Assembly (NCBI RefSeq): GCF_041052385.1
Contig: NZ_CP163439.1
Span: 8,855,001-8,919,000, forward strand
Length of the DNA stretch: 64,000 nt
Reading direction: 5' to 3'
From: Streptomyces sp. R28
GTDB lineage: Bacteria > Actinomycetota > Actinomycetes > Streptomycetales > Streptomycetaceae
The notes under the pieces were generated by a model, which was not told the origin of the DNA, did no database searches, and saw nothing but the letters and a program-made list of their open reading frames with translations. This document shows, one piece after another, positions 8,015 to 16,961 of this stretch. The stretch's first letter is position 1. The number at the start of each line of letters is the position of its first letter. Position numbers and translations under genes: made by a program.

Positions 8015-8320
8015 CTAGTCGCCGACGCTGTTGTTGCAGCCCATGGTCGAACCGAGGTGGGTGTCCTGCCCACCGGCGTTGCCCTCGCCGTTGAGCGCGT
8101 TGCCCAGCAGGCCGGTGAGGATGCCGACCTGGCCAAGGATGTCGAGGTTCAGGTCGTGCGACTTGCAGGAGGAGCTCTGCAGGGCGCTGAACTTGCCGCC
8201 GTCCTTGCCGCCGTCCTTGCCGCCGTGACCGCCCTGGTCGGCAGTGGCGGTGCCGGCGCCCAGGAGCCCGACGCTACCGAGAGTGACGACCACGACGGCC
8301 GCCTTGCGAAGCTTGTGCAT
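8015..8320 (-). CDS. Small secreted hydrophobic protein
   Basis: 101 aa. The signal peptide (1-27) has the core AVVVVTLGSVGLLGAGTATA and an Ala-x-Ala-type cleavage site. A short Gly/Lys repeat (GGKDGGKDGGK, from a 12-bp DNA repeat) comes next, then a conserved-looking mature part SSSCKSHDLNLDILGQVGILTG with a second Cys near the end (GCNNS). Many Streptomyces encode small secreted proteins of this pattern; function is unknown, and a loose comparison with rodlins or chaplins rests only on size, two cysteines and hydrophobicity. ATG at 8320 has GGAG nine bases upstream. It sits between IS relics inside the element. Confidence 0.7.
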   Translation of the reverse strand: MHKLRKAAVVVVTLGSVGLLGAGTATADQGGHGGKDGGKDGGKFSALQSSSCKSHDLNLDILGQVGILTGLLGNALNGEGNAGGQDTHLGSTMGCNNSVGD

Positions 8321-8387
8321 GTTTCATCTCCGGGGGAGTGAGGTGGGTGCGATCCGCGAGAGATCGACTTCGTGCAGTTATAGGGCA

Positions 8388-8534
8388 TTAATATGAAAAA
8401 GCCACGAAATGCCCCATCGGCGCGCCGCGGTTGGTGATCTCGCAGCGGAAGCGCTCAGGCAACCGCAGCGGGGCGCCGGCCAGCACTCTCCTGGTGTGCT
8501 CAGACGGATGGTCGGACTTGATGCGCTTGCGCAA
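8388..8534 (-). pseudogene. 3' remnant of an unidentified gene
   Basis: A 48-codon open frame containing HPSEHTRRVLAGAPLRLPER and ending GHFVAFSY before TAA. It has coding-like GC3 but no start codon, and is bounded upstream by a stop and then by the IS5 element. It looks like the tail of a gene whose front was lost. I do not recognise the family. Confidence 0.35.
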
Positions 8535-8644
8535 CTACGCCTCCGGTGGCGCACGCTGAGTCGCCGACAGACCGCCCCGACCCGCGAGACATGATCAGCG
8601 CCTGACCGGCAGCGGGCCCGTACGGCGGAGGTGTGGTTGCTTAG

Positions 8645-9530
8645 GGGGCCTAACAAAGGCGTTGGACGTGTCGGTGGGTGATGAGGCAGGTAGCGAGGTC
8701 GAGGAAGGCCTCGTGGACGTCGTCGCGTCGCTCCCAGCGGATCCGCAGTCGGCGGAAGCCGTGCAGCCAGGCGATGGTGCGCACTACCACCCACCGGAAG
8801 ACGCCCAGGCCAGAACCGTGTTGCACGTCTCGTTCGGCGATGACCGGGCGGATGCCGCGCTGCCACAGCAGGCGCCGGTATTCGTCGTGGCCGTAACCGC
8901 GATCGGCGAGCAGAGCATCGGGTCTGTGTCTGGGCCGGCCGACTATGCCCGCCACGGCCGGAACCTTGTCCGGCAGAGGCAGCAACTGCGTGACGTCGCC
9001 CACGGTTTCCGCCGGTCAGCGACACCGCGAGCGGGATGCCCTGCCCGTCTGTGAGGACGTGGTGCCTGCTGCCCGGTCGTGCGCGGTCGACGGGGCTGGG
9101 TCCGCTTTTGGGCCGCGCCGGGCCGCCCTGACGTGGGAGGAGTCGATCACCGCCCGCGACCAGTCCAGCTTCTTCGCGGCCCGCAGCTTCTTCAGCAGGA
9201 CCAGATGCAGTTCGTCCCACACGCCGGCCTCGTTCCACGCGGCCAGGCGCCGCCAGCAGGTCATGCCCGAGCCGAAGCCCAGCTCCTGGGGCAGGTACTC
9301 CCACTGGATGCCGGTGTGCAGCACGAACAGGATCCCGCGCAACGCCTGCCGGTCCGGTACCCGCGGCCTGCCCTCAACCAGCTTCGGTCCCGGCTTGGGC
9401 AACAACAGCTCGATCAGCGACCACAGTTCGTCCGAGACGATCCACGGTCGCGACTCCCTCTTCCCCACGCCAAGACCAACGGGCGCTCAAGCAGACAGTC
9501 ACATGGTCAACGGCTTCTGTCAGGGCCTCT
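8645..9530 (-). mobile_element. IS5-family (IS427-like) insertion sequence, degenerate
   Basis: About 885 bp, the usual size of this group. Imperfect ~21-bp terminal inverted repeats are visible: inward from the low end GGGCCTAACAAAGGCGTTGG, and inward from the high end GGCCCTGACAGAAGCCGTTG (about 16 matches with one gap). A target duplication could not be identified with confidence. The single transposase gene fills the element. Confidence 0.7.
8650..9468 (-). pseudogene. IS5-family transposase, two frame changes
   Basis: The first reading frame starts at ATG 9468 (MGKRESRPWIVSDELWSLIE) and runs through IQWEYLPQELGFGSGMTCWRRL to the first catalytic Asp region WSRAVIDSSHVRAARRG. At CCCAAAAGC (about 9103) the homology passes to the -1 frame (SGPSPVDRARPGSRHHVLTD). 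That could be normal programmed frameshifting, as some IS5 groups use a slippery A-run. About 100 bases later, after SLTGGNR, one extra base moves it to the third frame (GDVTQLLPLPDKVPAV), ending HVQRLC. The second shift is probably a real lesion, so the enzyme is likely inactive. Confidence 0.75.
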
Positions 9531-9757
9531 TGGAAGCCGTATCTCTATCGATCATGAGGACGGTTCTGGGCGGAGTGCGGCCGGTGTGAGCGCGACGCGA
9601 AGCCCGCGGGGTGAGGGGCGCGCACTCGGAGGGGGGGCAATTCCTGCTGCTGACGGGGTTGCAGCGAGCGGATCGAGACGCAGGTTATGCGCGCTACACC
9701 CCTTCGTCAACAAGTCAGAAAAAGTCTGTGCACGGCAGTTCCGACGGCGCACACCCC

Positions 9758-10009
9758 GTGGTTACGATCAGGCGCCCCAGCCCCATCGAGCACAGGACGA
9801 CGTCGTTGAAGCGGACGTACCAGGACACTCGCCGGACCAACCGTTTCGCGGTGATGCGGCATCTCATCGCCTCGGCGCCCGTCGTCAGGCGCGACATCGC
9901 GGCGGCCTCGGGTCTGTCGGTGGTCACTGCCTCCGACATCGTCAGCGAGCTGCACGAGCTGGGGCTTCTGGCCGAGATCGGACAGCAGGCTTCGGGGGCG
10001 ACGAGGTAA
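9758..10009 (+). pseudogene. ROK-family regulator, only the N-terminal winged helix left
   Basis: 83 codons from GTG 9758. They contain the ROK-repressor DNA-binding part: RRTNRFAVMRHLIASAP, RRDIAAASGLSVVTASDIV and SELHELGLLAEIGQQASG, then a stop where the sugar-binding ROK domain should begin. ROK repressors commonly control sugar or glycosidase genes; this one lies 230 bp upstream of the fucosidase gene and in the same direction, so it may be the fucosidase's former regulator. Whether the short protein is still made and binds DNA is unknown. Confidence 0.6.
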
Positions 10010-10241
10010 ATACATCCCATGTCTAAGCCTGTCGTCCTGAGGTGACGGTCAAGCAGCCTGCAATTTCAGTTCTTGCTTGTCTCGCCTATGGACAGGAACG
10101 CCCTTGATACCTGCTAATCCATCCCATGTTTCTTGGTGAGTAGTGACATACGGCGCACCACCGCGATCCCCCCGACGTGCTCGCTCCACACCTGAGCCGC
10201 ATGACCGTCCGTGCTGTTCTGTGAACAGTCAGGAGAGAACC

Positions 10242-12581
10242 TTGTCCGAACCGATCAGTCGCCGCAGAGTGCTGTCCGGCATGGCTGCCATGACCGTTGC
10301 CGCCGCCGTCTCACCGACGCTGGCGACACCCGCACACGCCGCCACCTCCCCCCAGCCGCTGCCCCTTCTCCCTCTGCGGATCCCCAAGTCGGAGCTGGGC
10401 ATCGAGCAGCAGTCCAACGAGAAGCTCCAGTGGCTGCAGGACGCCAAGCTGGGCATGTTCATCCACTGGGGTGTGTACTCGGGCCCGGCCAAGGGCGAGT
10501 GGTACATGGAGAACTCGGCGGTCACGCCGGAGAACTACAAGAAGTACTTCACCGACGCGACCGGCGAGCAGTTCACGGCGAGCGCCTACAAGCCGGCCGA
10601 CTGGGCCCAGCTGGCCAAGGACATGGGCGCGAAGTACACCGTTCTGACGACCCGTCACCACGAGGGCTTCGCCCTGTGGCCGTCCGCCCACCCGAACGCC
10701 TTCCATGCCGGACAGGCCCCGATGCAGCGGGACCTGGTCGGCGAGTACGTCACCGCCGTACGCGACGCCGGGCTCAAGGTGGGCCTGTACTTCTCCCCGA
10801 TGAGCTGGCGTTACCCCGGCTACTACGACGTCACCGGCACCAACTGCCTGCCGAACAAGTGGGGTTACACCACCGATCCCGCGCACAAGGAGAACGCGCG
10901 GATCATGAAGAACGAGGTGTACCAGCAGGTCAAGGAGCTGATGACCAAGTACGGCAAGATCGACGACATCTACTTCGACGGCGGGTGGCTTGGCCAGCAA
11001 GGCCCGGACGCGGACGCCGCCTTCTTCTGGGAGCCCGGAAAGGTTCGCGACAGCGCCAATCAGTGGCCGGTGGACGCTGCCTACAGCGATAGCGACTCCG
11101 CCACCGGCAGCCCCCTCGGTGTGATGGGCCTGGTGCGCAAGCACCAACCCGACGTCGTGGTCAACCCGCGCTCCGGCTGGATGGGCGACTACATCAGCGA
11201 GGAAGGCGGCGCGATCCCCACCGGCGCCATACGCACAGGGCTTCTGTCGGAGAAGAACTTCACCATCTGCGGCACCTGGGGCTACAAGGCCGGCGCACCC
11301 GTGATGAGCTTCGGCACCATCATGAACATCCTGGTCAACTCCTGGGTGCGCAACATGGTCTGCCTGCTCAACGTCGGTCCCGACCGGACCGGGGCGATCC
11401 CCGCCGACCAGGCCGCAGTGGTGCGCCGGGTCGGTTCCTTCCTGACCTCCTGCGGCCAGGCCGTCTACGGCACCCGCGGCGGACCCTGGCAACCCGTGGA
11501 CGGCAAGTACGGCTTCACGTCCAAGGGCAACACCTTCTACATCCACCTGCTGCCCGGCTACAGCGGAACCTCCTTCACCACCCCGTCGATCGGGGACGCC
11601 CAGGTCACCCGCGTCTTCGACGTCGCCGCGGGCACCGACCTCCCGTACACCGTCGGCACGGACGGCAGGGTGACGATCACCGGCATCAACCGCACCCGCA
11701 TCCCCGAGGACAGCGTCGTCGGGGTCACACTGGACCGCTCCGTGCAGCCGGCCGACATCGCCACCGGCAAGACCGCGACCGCCGACAGCGAGGAGACGTC
11801 CAAGGGCAACACCGCGGCCAAGGCCGTCGACGGCTCCACCGCCACCCGCTGGTGCGCGAACAACGGCAACACCGGCCACTGGCTCAAGGTCGACCTCGGC
11901 TCGACCCGCTCGCTGACCGGCACCCGGATCGCCTGGGAACTGGACAAGACCAACTACCGGTACAAGATCGAGGGCTCCACCGACAACAGCACGTGGACCA
12001 CACTCGTCGACAACACCGCCACCCCCAGCACGCGCCAGGTCCAGACGGCCGTGTTCCAGGCCCAGGCACGGTACGTCCGCGTCACCGTCACCGGGCTGCC
12101 CACCGGGGTGTACGCGTCGATCCGCAACCTGGAGGTCTACGACCGTCCCTTCACCGCGGACCTGGGCACCTACAAGGTGATCAACCGCAAGAGCGGCAAG
12201 GCGCTGGACGTCGCCGACGCCTCGACCGCCGACGGCGCCACGCTCATCCAGTGGCCCTACGGCGGCGGGACCAACCAGCAGTGGAGCCTCCTGCCGAACA
12301 TCGACGGATCGTTCCGGCTGGTCAACGCCAAGAGCGGCAAGCTCCTGCAGAGCCCCAACAGCACCCAGGGCGCCACCCTGACCCAGTTGTCCGACAACGG
12401 CGGCGACAACCAGTGGTGGAAGCTGGTCCCCTCGGCCACCAGCGGCTACTACCGGCTCGTCAACGTCCGCACCGGCTGGTGCGCCGACGTCAAGGACGCC
12501 TCCACCGCAGACGGCGCCAACGTCATCCAGTGGCCCTCCACCGGCGGGTCCAACCAGGAGTGGCAGGTCCTCGCGCTGTGA
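10242..12581 (+). CDS. Secreted alpha-L-fucosidase (GH29) with F5/8C and ricin-type lectin domains
   Basis: 779 aa from TTG 10242, chosen because AGGAGAGAACC stands directly before it and a twin-arginine signal (SRRRVLSG plus hydrophobic core, ending in AHA) starts there. Residues ~55-410 are a GH29 alpha-L-fucosidase: DAKLGMFIHWGVYS, TTRHHEGFALW and YFDGGW, where Asp246 is the probable nucleophile. Residues ~503-638 form an F5/8 type C (CBM32-like) domain. Residues ~640-779 form a ricin-B/CBM13 lectin with QxW-type repeats (TNQQWSL, DNQWWKL, SNQEWQV). It should be exported by Tat and remove fucose from glycans or plant polysaccharides. It is the largest gene of the element and probably cargo. 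Confidence 0.9.
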   Translation: MSEPISRRRVLSGMAAMTVAAAVSPTLATPAHAATSPQPLPLLPLRIPKSELGIEQQSNEKLQWLQDAKLGMFIHWGVYSGPAKGEWYMENSAVTPENYKKYFTDATGEQFTASAYKPADWAQLAKDMGAKYTVLTTRHHEGFALWPSAHPNAFHAGQAPMQRDLVGEYVTAVRDAGLKVGLYFSPMSWRYPGYYDVTGTNCLPNKWGYTTDPAHKENARIMKNEVYQQVKELMTKYGKIDDIYFDGGWLGQQGPDADAAFFWEPGKVRDSANQWPVDAAYSDSDSATGSPLGVMGLVRKHQPDVVVNPRSGWMGDYISEEGGAIPTGAIRTGLLSEKNFTICGTWGYKAGAPVMSFGTIMNILVNSWVRNMVCLLNVGPDRTGAIPADQAAVVRRVGSFLTSCGQAVYGTRGGPWQPVDGKYGFTSKGNTFYIHLLPGYSGTSFTTPSIGDAQVTRVFDVAAGTDLPYTVGTDGRVTITGINRTRIPEDSVVGVTLDRSVQPADIATGKTATADSEETSKGNTAAKAVDGSTATRWCANNGNTGHWLKVDLGSTRSLTGTRIAWELDKTNYRYKIEGSTDNSTWTTLVDNTATPSTRQVQTAVFQAQARYVRVTVTGLPTGVYASIRNLEVYDRPFTADLGTYKVINRKSGKALDVADASTADGATLIQWPYGGGTNQQWSLLPNIDGSFRLVNAKSGKLLQSPNSTQGATLTQLSDNGGDNQWWKLVPSATSGYYRLVNVRTGWCADVKDASTADGANVIQWPSTGGSNQEWQVLAL

Positions 12582-12758
12582 CGGCGCATGGCAGGGGCGC
12601 CGCGGGACGGCGCGCCCCTGCCATGCCCTCTCTCCCTGAAAAGCAACTGGAGTCAGCGCCATGGGCTTCTGATCGCGTGCCCGAGCCGATGGCAGCCAAC
12701 CGGCCGAGGCCCACCGTCACGCAACGGGCATCGTCCTCCCACGGCACCGCCCATCGCC

Positions 12759-12974
12759 CCGAACCGGGCGGATCGGCAGTCAACCGGCTTCGCCGTGGAA
12801 CAGCAGCCTCGGGCGATCGGCCGCGAGCCGGTGCGTATCCATGTGGACGACTGCGGCCAGGGCGGGGCGAAGCATCAGATCACCGCAAACGACGCGCGGG
12901 CGGCGTTGCTCGACCCGAACATTGAGGAGTGCCCTTTCTGCCGGCCGAAAACTGAGCTCAGCAGGTTGGACTGA
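12759..12974 (+). pseudogene. DUF6233-like C-terminal remnant
   Basis: The open frame reads VRIHVDDCGQGGAKHQI, ANDARAALLDP and CPFCRPKTELSRLD before the stop. The paired C and CxxC spacing and the overall pattern match the C-terminal half of small Streptomyces proteins I recall as DUF6233. No start codon or N-terminal half is present upstream, so this is a fragment. Function of the family is unknown. Confidence 0.5.
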
Positions 12975-13068
12975 CCTGCGGTTTCCGGAGTTATCCACAG
13001 CCTCGAACGCGGTCGTCGCGATGGCCGTGCGGTGCTGCTACTGGTTGATCACGAGCAGGGGGTGCGCA

Positions 13069-13246
13069 ATGCGGTACGGCGTGGTGGTGGAGGAGCTGGC
13101 CTCCGAGGTGATGGCGGGGCTGCCGATGGACGAAGCGCGGCGCGAGGTGCTTGGCCAGGGCCCCGCCGCCCCCCGGCTACGACGCCGCGCTGGCCCCCTC
13201 CGCCCGCCGCCGCCTTCGCGACGCGCTCGCCGCGGCGCTGCCGTAG
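13069..13246 (+). pseudogene. Possible small frameshifted gene of unknown family
   Basis: ATG 13069 follows AGGGGG and starts MRYGVVVEELASEVMAG. After EARREVL the better-looking frame shifts to PGYDAALAPSARRRLRDALA and stops at 13246. The first part loosely recalls short toxin-like proteins that begin MRY-x-V-V, but this is weak. It could equally be non-coding. The surrounding 12582-13335 holds nothing else that I can support apart from the fragment at 12759-12974. Confidence 0.25.
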
Positions 13247-13335
13247 GGCGGGACGGTTCCATCGCGCTGACTGCACGGGCGTGGGCCGTGCGGGGAGTAC
13301 GGCCCTGATCAGCCGCTGTCCGCTGTCCTGTCCGC

Positions 13336-14139
13336 CTACGTCCCGCTGCTCCCCGCCGTCGCGCCTGCCCGCCGGATCGGAAACATCGTCGGCACCGGGT
13401 CGTTCGTCAGGAAGTCGAGGATGACGCGGTTGACCTGTGCGGGCTTCTCCATGGGCAGTGCGTGCGAGGTGCCGGGGAAGACGGCCAGTTCGGAGTGAGG
13501 GATCGCGCGGTACAGGGCGATGGTGTGCTCGAGGGTCATCATGTCGTCGTCGCCGACGAGGACGAGCGTGGGCGCGGTGATGCGGGCCAGGTCCTCGGTG
13601 GTGAGGGTCGGCTCCGTGGCGAACATCTCGGCCATCTTCGCCACGACGACCGGCCAGTGGTCGGCGCCGTCCGGCGACACGGCCGCGTACGTCTCGCGGA
13701 ACGGCGCCAGTTCGGGGCTGTCGGCTGTCATCTCCCCGAGCATCGCGGGCGACGCCGAGCACTCCGCGGCGGGGCGGAAGTTGGCCCCGATGGCCACGAC
13801 CTTGCGGACCAGGTCTGGCCGGGCGACGGCGACCAGCAGGGCGACGATCCCGCCGTCGCTCCAGCCGACGAGATGGGCGGGCCCGCCCACGACCGACACG
13901 AGGAATTGGACGGTGTCGTCCGCCATGTCCTGATAGGAGAGCGGCCCGGAGACATCGGCGGTGTGCCCGTGCGCACGCCGCTCGGGAAGGAAGACCCGGT
14001 ACTGCGCCGCGAGGTCACCGCGCTGGGCACCCCACGTCTCGTTCGTACAGAAGCCACCGTGCAGAAGCAGCAACGGCTCCCCCGCACCATCGACCTCGTA
14101 CCAGGTCCTGACGCCGGGGAGCTCCACGATTTCACCCAT
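13336..14139 (-). CDS. Alpha/beta-hydrolase
   Basis: 267 aa. Serine hydrolase of the alpha/beta fold, cytosolic with no signal peptide. It shows LLLLHGG (oxyanion hole), nucleophile elbow GWSDGG with Ser near residue 94, Asp in LVLVGDDD and His in PGTSHALP. ATG 14139 or GTG 14142 are possible starts; ATG was preferred. It is opposite in direction to its neighbours within the element. Substrate not predictable; similar enzymes act on esters, lactones or haloalkanes. Confidence 0.85.
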   Translation of the reverse strand: MGEIVELPGVRTWYEVDGAGEPLLLLHGGFCTNETWGAQRGDLAAQYRVFLPERRAHGHTADVSGPLSYQDMADDTVQFLVSVVGGPAHLVGWSDGGIVALLVAVARPDLVRKVVAIGANFRPAAECSASPAMLGEMTADSPELAPFRETYAAVSPDGADHWPVVVAKMAEMFATEPTLTTEDLARITAPTLVLVGDDDMMTLEHTIALYRAIPHSELAVFPGTSHALPMEKPAQVNRVILDFLTNDPVPTMFPIRRAGATAGSSGT

Positions 14140-14229
14140 CACCAGGCCCCTCAGGTCTCCGTAAACCGCCGTCCATCCCAGTTTCCGCCCACACCTGAAC
14201 GACCCGCAACGCGACGAAGGTCCAGCTCA

Positions 14230-14403
14230 GGACCGACTCAGTCCTCGGTTGAGCTGGTGCGCGCTGATCCGCGGGCGTGTCCGGATGTGCGTGACCCTGG
14301 CAGCGTCGAGGAGATTCGCGAGGCATTCGGGCCGCGCTGCTGGATCCAGTACATGCCGCACGCCGGGGCGATCGAGGTACGCGAGATCGGATGGACGGGC
14401 TGA
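14230..14403 (+). pseudogene. 3' remnant of an unidentified gene
   Basis: The open frame contains VELVRADPRACPDVRDP and EAFGPRCWIQYMPHAG and ends at TGA 14403, with strong coding character but no supported start. It lies immediately before the phage scaffold gene and in the same direction, so it may be the end of a phage structural gene. Family not recognised. Confidence 0.35.
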
Positions 14404-14480
14404 GGTATTCCAGCGGTGCTCCGGGTGGCGCCGGTGGCTACACTGATCGTTAGCGCGGGGGCGCGCACCGGAGGAGTTGC

Positions 14481-15180
14481 ATGGTCCGGCCCCTGCCGAA
14501 TAGCGGCCCTGTCGGCCACCGCCGTGACGGGCGGCCGATCTTCCCGATACTCGGTGCCTCGTCGGAGGACGAGACGAACGACCACCTGGACGACGCCGGT
14601 GATGGCGGGGGGCCAGGAGCAGCAGGTGACGGTCACCCAGGACCGGTTGGGCAAGATGCTCACGAGGGAGAAGGCGCAGGGTGAACGCGCCGCGATCAAG
14701 CGCCTGTTGACCACGCTGGGATTCGACACACCGAAGGCGTTGACGGAGTTCGTCACCGAGCAGCGTGAGGTCGAGCAGGCAGCGCTGTCCGAGGTCGAGC
14801 GCCGCGAACAAGCGGCCCAGGAGAGGGAGTTGCAGGCGGCTCGCCGTGAGGAGTTGGCCGCCGGGCGGGAGCGGGCGGCGCTGCGCCGTGCGGCTCTGGT
14901 GGCGCTGGGCGCGTCGGGCGATGACCTGGTGGACGCGGAGCGTCTGCTGTCGACGGTCGAGGAGGACGCGGACGACGTGCAGATCCAGGCGGCGGCGGAG
15001 GCACTTCGGGCTCGGTGGGCGGAGCTGTTCGGCGAGGTTCGTACGCCGCCGGTGCCGGCTGCTCCGGCCGGGCGCGGCCCGTCACGGACGACACCGGTGC
15101 CGAAGCCGGGTGCGGCCGGGCTGGAGATGGCCCGAAGGCGCGGGCTCGTACCGGAGTTCATTGGAGGCGGCCGTCGATGA
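14481..15180 (+). pseudogene. Phage capsid scaffolding-type protein, split by a G-run frameshift
   Basis: ATG 14481 opens with MVRPLPNSGPVGHRRDGRP and IFPILGASSEDETND, typical of actinophage scaffold proteins. At the G6 run 14607-14612 one extra G throws it out of frame. Continuing in the next frame gives QEQQVTVTQDRLGKMLTREK, a long Glu/Arg-rich coiled coil (~residues 70-150), then a Pro-rich tail and GLEMARRRG near the end. Removing one G restores a single ~232-aa protein. Scaffold proteins guide capsid assembly; finding it alone, without capsid or portal genes, indicates a deleted prophage. Confidence 0.7.
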
Positions 15181-15976
15181 CCAGCGGCTCCCCAGGAACC
15201 CCATGCACGCGAAATCCGTGCGGTGGCCGAAGGTGACGAAGGAGCGACGCGAAGCGTGGTTGCTGGAGAGGGCGCTCCATGTCCGGGACGTGGTCAGCCC
15301 TCGGCACCGGATATCCGTCGTACTCGGACTGGGGTGCGGACTTCGGCAGGGTGAATTCTTTGGACTGAGCCCGGAGGACATCGACTATGCCCGAGGTGTC
15401 CTCCATGTTCGTCGCCAAGTTCAGGCAATCAACGGGAGGTTGCACTTCGCTCTGCCGAAGGGCGCCAAGACACGCATCGTCGACATGCCCCTCTCGGTGG
15501 CTGAGGAGCTGAAGCGTCACGTCGACGCGTTCCCCCCGGTGGAGGTGGAACTTCCGTGGGGAAAGCCGGACGCGGACAAGCAGCGGAAGAAGTTCTCCCT
15601 CCTGCTCACTACGCGATTCGGCAACGCCGTGGCGGTCAACACGTGGAACACCTGCACCTGGAAACCGGCGTTGGCCAAGGCCGGCATCATTCCGCCGCGC
15701 GCGAAGGGTGCGAAGGACTGGCAGTGGGAGGCGGCGCCGAAGGACGGCTTCCACGTGTTGCGGCACACCTACGCCTCGATCATGTTGGAGGCGGGGGAGT
15801 CCGTGGTGACGCTGGCGCGATGGCTCGGGGACTCGTCCCCGGCTGTCACGCTTGGTTACAATGCTCACTTCATGCCGGAGGCCGGAAGCAAGGGCCGCAC
15901 CGCCATCGACGGACTGCTGGGGAGGCAGGGTGATGAGCATGCCAGCCGAAACTCCCCAGATTCTCCCCAGGGCTGA
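15164..15976 (+). pseudogene. Tyrosine integrase, N-terminally truncated and lacking catalytic Tyr
   Basis: Reads LEAAVDDQRLPRNPMHAK, then a tyrosine-recombinase catalytic domain: VVLGLGCGLRQGE (first Arg), HVLRHTYAS (H-x-x-R box) and ARWLGDSSPAVTLG. The N-terminal arm-binding and core-binding domains (about 180 residues in relatives) are missing; the sequence joins directly onto the scaffold gene at about 15160, as expected from an internal deletion. Relatives have GYYAHF, with the second Tyr as nucleophile; here codon 15860-15862 is AAT, giving GYNAHF. Both lesions should abolish recombination. It reads toward the right attachment repeat 150 bp downstream. Confidence 0.75.
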
Positions 15977-16055
15977 TCGGGGAGGTTTTCCCGGATCGCG
16001 CCACCTTGGAGTTCGCCGTGAAATATAAGGAAAACAAGACGCAGGGCCTTGGAAG

Positions 16056-16961
16056 ATGCTGAGAGAGGTTGCCGCAACCCGCTACATCGCGCCTCTGACG
16101 TCTGGTGGCTCCGTCCCCGGCATCGTCGAGGCCGACGACCTGGGCACGTACGTCGTGAAGTTCACCGGCTCCGCCCAGGGCCGCAAGGCGCTGGTCGCCG
16201 AGGTGATCGTCGGTGAACTGGCCCGCGCACTCGGCCTGCGCTTCCCCGAGCTGGTCCTGGTCCACTTCGACCCGGCGATCGCGGACAGCGAGCCCCACCA
16301 GGAGGTGCGGGAGCTGCACGCGGCCAGCGCGGGCGTCAACCTCGGCATGGACTACCTGCCGGGCGCGGTGGACTTCACCCCGGACGTCGCCAAGGCCTTC
16401 CGCGTCGACCCTCTTCAGGCGGGCCGGATCGTCTGGCTTGACGCCCTGACCACCAACGTCGACCGTACGGTGCACAGCTCGAACCTGATGGTCTGGCCGA
16501 CGCTCGGGACCGTGCCGCCCCGCCTGTGGCTGATCGACCACGGCGCCGCCCTCGTCTTCCACCACCGCTGGGACGGCTCGGACCCGGAGAAGGCGTACGA
16601 CTTCCGCCACCACGCCCTCGGCCACTACGGGCCCGACGTGCGCGCCGCGGACGCGGAACTGAGGCCCAGGGTGACGGAGGAACTGCTGCGCGAGATCGTC
16701 GCGGAGGTGCCGGACGCCTGGCTCACCGGCTTCGCCACCCCCGGCGAGGCACGCGAGGCCTACGTGACCTACCTCCACGCGCGCGTGCGCGCCTCGCAGC
16801 GGTGGCTGCCCACGGACTTCCCCAGCCGGGAGGAACTCGCCGCCGAGGAGGCCCAACGGGCGGCGAAGACACAGGAAGGCCGGCCGCAGTGGCTGAAGCG
16901 GGTCCCCGACCTGCACGGCAAGCCGGCCGCGGAACAGGATTGGTCGGTGCACCTCGGGTGA
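16056..16961 (+). CDS. HipA-like protein kinase
   Basis: 301 aa; short HipA-family kinase fold, cytosolic. Lys35 in GTYVVKF fits the ATP-binding lysine; DALTTNVDRTVHSSN (~129-143) fits the catalytic loop; LIDHG (~158) fits the metal-binding motif. It lacks the HipA N-terminal subdomain and no hipB-like antitoxin is adjacent, so a toxin role is not indicated. Codons 1-35 belong to the integrated element, since the 37-bp repeat ends at codon 35. The original start survives at 7120. It overlaps the next gene by 4 bp (GTGA), so the two form an operon. Target protein unknown. Confidence 0.8.
   Translation: MLREVAATRYIAPLTSGGSVPGIVEADDLGTYVVKFTGSAQGRKALVAEVIVGELARALGLRFPELVLVHFDPAIADSEPHQEVRELHAASAGVNLGMDYLPGAVDFTPDVAKAFRVDPLQAGRIVWLDALTTNVDRTVHSSNLMVWPTLGTVPPRLWLIDHGAALVFHHRWDGSDPEKAYDFRHHALGHYGPDVRAADAELRPRVTEELLREIVAEVPDAWLTGFATPGEAREAYVTYLHARVRASQRWLPTDFPSREELAAEEAQRAAKTQEGRPQWLKRVPDLHGKPAAEQDWSVHLG
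16126..16162. repeat. Right 37-bp direct repeat, putative attR core
   Basis: Exact copy of 7190-7226. It encodes residues 24-36 of the HipA-like kinase and marks the change from element DNA (upstream) to the old chromosomal gene body (downstream). Confidence 0.8.

Larger units (their letters stand above)
7190..16162. mobile_element. Decayed integrative element (prophage/AICE-like) inserted in a HipA-like gene
   Basis: An 8.97-kb segment bounded by a 37-bp perfect direct repeat. The right end carries an integrase relic reading toward the repeat. The interior holds a phage-type scaffold gene, two IS relics and cargo (secreted fucosidase, alpha/beta hydrolase, small secreted protein). The insertion cuts the kinase gene near codon 35; the element brings its own version of codons 1-35, so the gene is rebuilt with a new promoter. 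The integrase is truncated and lacks its catalytic Tyr, so the element should be unable to move without help. Confidence 0.75.

Noticed and set aside
9707..10015. Minus-strand small frame opposite the ROK stub
   Set aside because: The plus-strand frame gives a recognisable ROK winged helix; the antisense frame matches nothing.
16056..16961. HipA persistence toxin
   Set aside because: No hipB-type antitoxin precedes it and the protein lacks the usual N-terminal HipA subdomain. The XRE protein at 60316 is 44 kb away and divergent from map.
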